From: an uncultured Enterococcus sp.
GTDB taxonomy: Bacteria > Bacillota > Bacilli > Lactobacillales > Enterococcaceae
NCBI GenBank assembly: GCA_946409145.1
Contig: CAMJVA010000008.1
Coordinates: 1-19,149, forward strand
Direction of reading: 5' to 3'
DNA: 19,149 bases
The notes beneath the pieces are model-generated. The model saw nothing but the letters and a program-made list of their open reading frames with translations, was not told the DNA's origin and did not search any database. Below, piece by piece: positions 14,708-19,149 of this stretch. Within the stretch, counting starts at the first letter, position 1. Every line of letters begins with the position of its first letter. Made by a program: the position numbers and the translations under genes.

Positions 14708-15316
14708 TTAATCTTTAGGTCTTTCATAAGGTAAATAAATTTGGTTAATCTCATATTTTTCTAAAAGTTCTGTAGAAATTTCTTCATTATTGGCAAAAAA
14801 CAAATTTAATTTTAAATCATTTCCTAAAGCAAAACGAAAAATAGCTAAATCATTTTCTGCGATGTCCCAATTTTCATAGAAAAGAGTAAAGTGACGAAAA
14901 GATGTCTTTTTCAGCCAATCGGTCACATCTAATTTTTGACTTTCTTTTAAGTGTTGAAAATTAAAAGCAAAAGTCATTTCTCCTCGTCCTGCTTTGATTT
15001 CTTCTAATAAAGCCAATTCTTCTTGTAAAGAAGAAAAATCCTCTTGTTCAAAAAGTTTTGGAGTGACCACTACTAATAACTGATCAGCACCTAAGTCAAA
15101 ACTTGTGGTACTTTCAAAAGATTTCTTCCCTAAGGTTCCATTTCCTAATGGATAATCAATAAAAGCGGATAATTCTTTCTCATGTTTTTCACAAAAATGT
15201 TTAAAGCGAGGCAACCAACTAGGAAAAATAAGTAACTGATCAGGTAAGGTTGAAAAATCCTTTTGCCAAAGGTCAGGATATTCTTTTGGATCATTCAAAT
15301 AATAAATTTTTTCCAT
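14708..15316 (-). CDS. Unknown protein with a DeoC-aldolase-like segment
   Basis: A 202-aa protein, probably soluble, with no signal peptide or membrane segment. Residues about 50-85 (AFIDYPLGNGTLGKKSFE, then LGADQLLVVV) resemble the early part of the deoxyribose-phosphate aldolase barrel (FPLG...K..E...GADE.D.V). The later segment where DeoC has its Schiff-base lysine (KTSTG) reads FTLFYENW here, so aldolase activity is not supported. It may be a degenerate barrel. The ATG lies 1 base after the rsmE stop, with AGGAGA inside the end of rsmE, so it is coupled to rsmE and is the last gene of the prmA-rsmE operon. No function is assigned. Confidence 0.6.
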   Translation of the reverse strand: MEKIYYLNDPKEYPDLWQKDFSTLPDQLLIFPSWLPRFKHFCEKHEKELSAFIDYPLGNGTLGKKSFESTTSFDLGADQLLVVVTPKLFEQEDFSSLQEELALLEEIKAGRGEMTFAFNFQHLKESQKLDVTDWLKKTSFRHFTLFYENWDIAENDLAIFRFALGNDLKLNLFFANNEEISTELLEKYEINQIYLPYERPKD

Positions 15317-15317
15317 T

Positions 15318-16064
15318 CTAATCTCCTAATTCAAAGAAAAAGCTAGCTGCTGATAAAAAATACAAAGGCGCCGTTTCTGCTCGTAAAATTCTTGGGCCTA
15401 ATGCACCTTTTACTCCACCTAAAGCTACCATTTCTTCTACTTCTTTTTTAGTAAAACCACCTTCAGGACCAAAAATAGCTAAAACAGAACTTCCTTTTGG
15501 CACTTTAGAAAATAGTTTTTTTAACTGAGCTTTCTCCCCAATTTTACTTTCTTCTTCATAAGCAATAAAAATAAAATCATATTCTTTTAAAGTGTCTAAA
15601 AAAACGGAATAGTTTCCAATTAAAGAGATTTCCGGAATCACAATTCGATGAGATTGTTCTGCTGCTTCTTGGACAATTTTTTCTAAACGACCTTTTTTTT
15701 TCGTTAATTTTTTTTCATCCCAACGGACAACAGAACTTGCTACTGGAAAAGCAACAACTTTTTTTGCTCCTAATTCGGTGGTTTTTTGAGCAATAAACTC
15801 TAACTTTTCTCCCTTAGGAAAACCACAAGCAATGGTAATATCCACTGGCAACTCTTTGTTTTCAGGAATTTTTCGCAAACTTTTTGCTGTGATTGTTTCA
15901 TTAATAGCTGTAATTTCCATTAAATACGTCACATGAGTTGTGTCGACTAAATAAAATTTATCCCCTACTTTTTGCCGCATGACATTTTTAAGGTGATGAT
16001 AAATTTCTCCAGTCAGGGAAATTTCAGGTTCTTCATACTTTTCTTTAATAAAATACCGTTGCAA
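15318..16064 (-). CDS. rsmE: 16S rRNA m3U1498 methyltransferase
   Basis: Methylates N3 of U1498 in 16S rRNA with S-adenosylmethionine. The 248-aa protein has the N-terminal PUA-like part (MQRYFIKEKYEEP, HHLKNVMRQKVGDKF) and the SPOUT knot domain. The latter shows GFPKGEKLEFIAQKTTELG, the SAM-binding AIFGPEGGFTKKEVE and the C-terminal LGPRILRAETAPL, all characteristic. The start is TTG (16064), preceded by AGGAGG located at the end of prmA; the two genes are 2 bases apart. It is the second gene of the operon. Confidence 0.96.
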   Translation of the reverse strand: MQRYFIKEKYEEPEISLTGEIYHHLKNVMRQKVGDKFYLVDTTHVTYLMEITAINETITAKSLRKIPENKELPVDITIACGFPKGEKLEFIAQKTTELGAKKVVAFPVASSVVRWDEKKLTKKKGRLEKIVQEAAEQSHRIVIPEISLIGNYSVFLDTLKEYDFIFIAYEEESKIGEKAQLKKLFSKVPKGSSVLAIFGPEGGFTKKEVEEMVALGGVKGALGPRILRAETAPLYFLSAASFFFELGD

Positions 16065-16066
16065 AA

Positions 16067-17014
16067 TTAAACCTCCTGCTCAGAAAATTTTACAATTAAA
16101 CCTAGCCAATCTCCTTGACGTAAGGTTTCCACAATGGAAAAACCATTTTCATATAAAGCGTCTATAACGTCTTCTTCTTTATCTTCAATAATTCCTGATA
16201 AAATCATCGTACCTTCTTTTTTCAATAAACGACTCGCATCTGGAAGCATGCGAATAATAATGTCTGCTAAAATATTAGCCACAATCACATCCACTGGTTC
16301 CGTAATTCCTGCAAGTAAATCGTTAGGTTGGACTTTAATATCTTTAGCAATGGGATTTAGGGCAAAATTTTCTTTTGCTTTATCTACGGCTACTTGATCA
16401 AGGTCAAAAGCGGTGACTGTTTTGGCACCAAAAAGTTTCGCAGCAATACTTAAAACCCCAGAACCACAGCCTACATCATAGACTGTTTCATTTCCTCTTA
16501 AACTTAATTCTAAAGCTTGTAAAGATAAACGCGTCGTTGGATGCGTTCCTGTTCCAAAAGCCATTCCTGGGTCTAAAGTAATAATTTTTTCTTCTTCATG
16601 ACTTTTTTCATACTCTTCCCAATCAGGAACAATGGTTAAATAACGAGAAATGTGTACTGGATGATAATATTTTTTCCAAGCTTCTTCCCAATTATTTTCC
16701 TCAAGTTCAGAAACTGTAATCGTATGTGTCCCAATATTTAAGCCAAAACTAGGCAAGGCCTTTATTTTAGCTTCTAATGTGGGAAGTAATTCTGGTACAA
16801 ATACTTTTTCAGGAAAATAAGCAGCCACAGTAGGTTCTTTGGTTAAATCAAACTCAGCTAAATTTAAAATTTCCCCAAATTCATCTTTTTTAAAATTTTC
16901 AATATCTAACGCATCTTCAATAGCTACTCCATTGGCCCCTAATTCCATTAAAATATTACTTACTGCTTCAATGCTGTCCCGATGAATAGCTACTTTAATT
17001 TCTGTCCACTTCAA
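16067..17014 (-). CDS. prmA: Ribosomal protein L11 methyltransferase
   Basis: Methylates lysines and the N-terminus of ribosomal protein L11. At 315 aa it has the usual length. A substrate-recognition domain (MKWTEIKVAI, LGANGVAIED) is followed by the linker motif TLDPGMAFGTGTHPTT. The class I methyltransferase fold shows the SAM-binding DVGCGSGVLSIAA (180-192), AFDLDQVAV and VANILADIII, the Asn-rich active-site motif of the family. The start is TTG at 17014, with AAAGGAG 9 bases upstream. It is the first gene of the prmA-rsmE-unknown operon. Confidence 0.96.
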   Translation of the reverse strand: MKWTEIKVAIHRDSIEAVSNILMELGANGVAIEDALDIENFKKDEFGEILNLAEFDLTKEPTVAAYFPEKVFVPELLPTLEAKIKALPSFGLNIGTHTITVSELEENNWEEAWKKYYHPVHISRYLTIVPDWEEYEKSHEEEKIITLDPGMAFGTGTHPTTRLSLQALELSLRGNETVYDVGCGSGVLSIAAKLFGAKTVTAFDLDQVAVDKAKENFALNPIAKDIKVQPNDLLAGITEPVDVIVANILADIIIRMLPDASRLLKKEGTMILSGIIEDKEEDVIDALYENGFSIVETLRQGDWLGLIVKFSEQEV

Positions 17015-17051
17015 TTAGATTAGCTCCTTTATGTATGTCTTAAATAAAATA

Positions 17052-17080
17052 AGTATAGCTTAAGATGAAAAAAAAGTCAT
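17052..17080 (-). promoter_or_regulatory. Candidate promoter of the prmA operon
   Basis: Leftward ATGACT (17080-17075), a 17-base spacer and TATACT (17057-17052), 37 bases before the prmA start codon. Confidence 0.6.
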
Positions 17081-17119
17081 GAGAATTTAAAAGTGCTCCT
17101 TAACTCTTTTCCTTTAAAA

Positions 17120-17153
17120 AAGAAAAACCATCAACGATTAAATGTTGATGGTT
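17120..17153 (-). terminator. Terminator of rpmG
   Basis: AACCATCAAC (17126-17135) and GTTGATGGTT (17144-17153) form a perfect 10-bp stem with an 8-base loop. Read leftward it starts 7 bases after the rpmG stop and ends in a T-rich tract. Confidence 0.88.
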
Positions 17154-17160
17154 CACTTTC

Positions 17161-17310
17161 TTATTTAGTTTCTCTGTGTAGAGTCACTTTCCGTTCTCTT
17201 GGGCAATATTTTTTAACTTCCAAGCGATCTGGATGATTACGTTTATTTTTGCTGCTTAAGTAATTACGTTCTTTACAAGAAGTACATTCTAAAGTGATAT
17301 TAACGCGCAT
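17161..17310 (-). CDS. rpmG: 50S ribosomal protein L33
   Basis: A small 49-aa large-subunit protein that begins MRVNITLECTSCKERNYLSSKN and ends VTLHRETK, the standard L33 pattern. Cys9 and Cys12 form one CxxC half. The second half has a single Cys36 (YCPRER), so a full four-Cys zinc site is not present. ATG with AAAGGAGGG 8-9 bases upstream. It follows the PBP2b gene in the same direction but has its own promoter and terminator. Confidence 0.96.
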   Translation of the reverse strand: MRVNITLECTSCKERNYLSSKNKRNHPDRLEVKKYCPRERKVTLHRETK

Positions 17311-17356
17311 GAGTTTCCCTCCTTTATGTGGTCGTGTCAACCAATTCTACTTGACT

Positions 17357-17385
17357 ATTTTAACATGTTTTTTTTCATTTGCCTA
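17357..17385 (-). promoter_or_regulatory. Candidate promoter of rpmG
   Basis: Leftward TAGGCA (17385-17380), a 17-base spacer and TAAAAT (17362-17357), preceded by TGT so that it forms an extended -10. Confidence 0.5.
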
Positions 17386-17393
17386 GTGTTTTC

Positions 17394-17423
17394 AAAAAAT
17401 TTGTCAAGGACATGTCATTGACA
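17394..17423 (-). terminator. Candidate terminator of the PBP2b gene
   Basis: Read leftward, TGTCAA and TTGACA (17423-17418 and 17407-17402) form a 6-bp stem with a 10-base loop, followed by AATTTTTTG. It lies 13 bases after the stop codon. The stem is short for a terminator; the TTGACA also resembles a -35 element, but no -10 follows at the right distance. Confidence 0.5.
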
Positions 17424-17436
17424 CTCTTTTTTTAAA

Positions 17437-19149
17437 TTATTTTTCATATAAGTCATAGTACGTATCAAGAATTTCTTTGGCGATGACTTGGTTAAAGGAA
17501 CCATTTGAATCTGTAATGTGAGGAATAATCACGGCCACAACAATTTTAGGATTATCACTTGGACCATAAGCGACCACTGAAGAGTTAATCGCTTCATGTT
17601 GCGTCCCATCTCCTGGATAGTAATAAGTTTCCGCTGTCCCTGTTTTTCCAGATACATCGTATTTAGCTCCCGCTAAAACACTTCGTCCTGTACCATAACT
17701 AGCATGGGTTGTTGCATAAAAACCATCGTGAATAATTTTCCACTGTTCCTCTTTTAACTCTACGGTGTTCAGTAAATTAGGTGGAATATTTTGTAATACG
17801 GTTCCTAATTGACCATTTGAATCATTGGAATAAATTCCTTTAATCAAACGAGGAGCGTATCTTTTCCCGCCTGTAGCAATAGTGGCAGCGTATTGGGCCA
17901 ATTGCATGGTGGAATAGTTGTCATAGTTACCAAAAGAAAGGTCAAGAGCTAGCCCCATAGTACCTGGAGTAATAGTTTTTCCATCTTTTTCTAAAAAGCT
18001 TTGAGTAGGATTAACTAATCCTGTAGAATAACTTGGCAAATCAAGGCCCGTTGCTGTTCCTAATCCAAATTGTTCATAAGTAGCACGTAATTTATCAAAA
18101 ACAGTTAAATCATTAGGTAAAGACATATTTTTTGAATACGTCGTCCCCATTAATCCTAAGGCAATGTGCATCATGTACACGTTAGAAGATTGCCCTAAAG
18201 CCCGAATGGTATCCACTGGAATTTGACCACTCCGGTTAAAAATGGAAGATTTCACAGGTGTCCCGGCAAAAGTTAAAGGTTGATCCACAAAGACTTCATC
18301 CCCTGAAATCACACCGTTTTGATAACCAGAAGCCACAGTGGCTCCTTTAATGACAGATCCTGGAACAAAGACAGAGTTTACTGTACCTAGAGGATTATTG
18401 GTTAATTTGTTCGTTGTTAAATCATGGTCAAAACCAGACAAAGCTAAGACATCCCCAGTATTAGGATCCATGGCCACGGCATAAACACCATCAGAATAGG
18501 TGGTTTTTTTCTGGTTAATCATTTCTGTATAATTTCGTTGTAAAATTTCATCTACTTTTTGTTGGAAGGTAACATCAATGGTTGAGACTAAATTATCTCC
18601 TTTTTGTCCGGCAAAACTTTCTACCTGACTGGTAATATTTCCATTGCTATCGAGCTCCACTTGATTTTGGGTTTTTACTCCTTGAAGAGCTTGTTCATAT
18701 TGCGCTTCTAAATAACTCGTCCCCACTCGGTCATTCATGGCATAACCTAAGGCCAAGTATTTATCAGCAAGTTCAGCAGGAAGACCCGTTTTTTCAGTAG
18801 AAACTGTCCCAAAGACAGAACGTAACGTATCCCCAAATGGATAAGAACGTTGCCAATCCATTCCAGTAGAAACCCCAGGAAGATCGGTAGCTCTTTCGGC
18901 GACAATGGCAATTTCTTCTTCAGTGACGTTTTCTGTTTTTAAAAAGACTGTAGTCAGTGAGTAAGCCGCGTTCATTTTTTTAAACAAAGTAGCCGCAGTT
19001 ACTTCTTCTGGAGTTAATTCTGCTGCACTACTAGGGGTAGCATCGACAACTTTTTTATAAATGACCCCTTCAGCAAGTCTAGTACCATGTTCATTCACTA
19101 ATTCTTTTTTAGGAATGGTTTTATAAATGGCGTCGTAATTTTCTTTTTT
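17437..19149 (-). CDS. Class B penicillin-binding protein 2b (5'-truncated by the window end)
   Basis: A monofunctional DD-transpeptidase that cross-links peptidoglycan from the outer face of the membrane. 570 codons are present; the reading frame runs open to the window edge, so the N-terminal anchor and start are missing. The dimerisation/pedestal region holds ERATDLPGVSTGMDWQRSYPFGD and YLEAQYEQALQG. The transpeptidase domain shows all three active-site motifs: SVIK with the nucleophilic Ser (PGSVIKG, Ser about 305 residues before the C-terminus), SSN (GQSSNVYM) and KTGT (VSGKTGTAETYY). The family and the next gene rpmG suggest PBP2b of septal or peripheral synthesis. A GTG at 19098 is in frame but internal. 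Confidence 0.93.
   Translation of the reverse strand, partial: KKENYDAIYKTIPKKELVNEHGTRLAEGVIYKKVVDATPSSAAELTPEEVTAATLFKKMNAAYSLTTVFLKTENVTEEEIAIVAERATDLPGVSTGMDWQRSYPFGDTLRSVFGTVSTEKTGLPAELADKYLALGYAMNDRVGTSYLEAQYEQALQGVKTQNQVELDSNGNITSQVESFAGQKGDNLVSTIDVTFQQKVDEILQRNYTEMINQKKTTYSDGVYAVAMDPNTGDVLALSGFDHDLTTNKLTNNPLGTVNSVFVPGSVIKGATVASGYQNGVISGDEVFVDQPLTFAGTPVKSSIFNRSGQIPVDTIRALGQSSNVYMMHIALGLMGTTYSKNMSLPNDLTVFDKLRATYEQFGLGTATGLDLPSYSTGLVNPTQSFLEKDGKTITPGTMGLALDLSFGNYDNYSTMQLAQYAATIATGGKRYAPRLIKGIYSNDSNGQLGTVLQNIPPNLLNTVELKEEQWKIIHDGFYATTHASYGTGRSVLAGAKYDVSGKTGTAETYYYPGDGTQHEAINSSVVAYGPSDNPKIVVAVIIPHITDSNGSFNQVIAKEILDTYYDLYEK

Noticed and set aside
17161..17310. Missing fourth cysteine in L33 as a zinc-free (Zur-type) paralogue
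   Set aside because: Three cysteines with a C-x-x-C first half are, as I recall, normal in some housekeeping L33 proteins of Firmicutes. No Zur-like operator was seen upstream.

Overview
This window looks like chromosomal DNA from a low-GC Gram-positive bacterium of the order Lactobacillales, most like Enterococcaceae. The evidence is AT-rich DNA with strong AGGAGG-type ribosome binding sites, a T-box-controlled hisS-aspS operon, a lysine-type MurE that resembles streptococcal and enterococcal enzymes, a bifunctional Rel whose catalytic residues fall at the textbook positions (His53, His77, Asp78, Asp144), and a PBP2b-rpmG pair. The species cannot be named from sequence alone. No phage, insertion sequence, CRISPR array, rRNA or tRNA gene was seen.

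Layout. Positions 1-118 hold the end of an endonuclease/exonuclease/phosphatase-type gene (+). A leftward pair follows: a small-subunit rRNA pseudouridine synthase (rsuA family) and uridine kinase (udk). A DUF960 gene and ribosomal protein L25 (rplY/ctc) read rightward. L25 has its own promoter and a roughly 200-nt structured leader with an attenuator-like terminator. Next come a leftward YitT-family membrane protein and the leftward hisS-aspS operon behind a T-box. The 7.6-11.9 kb block reads rightward and is devoted to the cell wall: a triple-SH3b amidase, a secreted coiled-coil NlpC/P60 hydrolase and murE. From 11.9 kb to the end everything reads leftward: dtd and rel, the prmA-rsmE-unknown operon, rpmG, and a class B penicillin-binding protein cut by the window end.

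The themes are translation (aspS, hisS, dtd, rplY, rpmG, prmA, rsmE, rsuA), stringent response (rel) and peptidoglycan (murE, amidase, NlpC/P60, PBP2b). Nearly every transcription unit is closed by a clear intrinsic terminator, and several convergent pairs share one bidirectional hairpin.

The protein-coding content is mostly housekeeping. The unexplained signal is in the non-coding DNA: (1) two copies of a ~218-bp intergenic element in opposite orientations 10 kb apart, each starting a few bases after an unrelated gene and ending in a terminator whose stem is kept by compensatory changes; (2) an L25 leader with mutually exclusive hairpins; (3) a terminator-like hairpin with a GNRA loop inside the rel leader; (4) a T-box with overlapping Asp and His specifier codons; (5) a DeoC-like protein apparently without catalytic residues in a ribosome-methylation operon.
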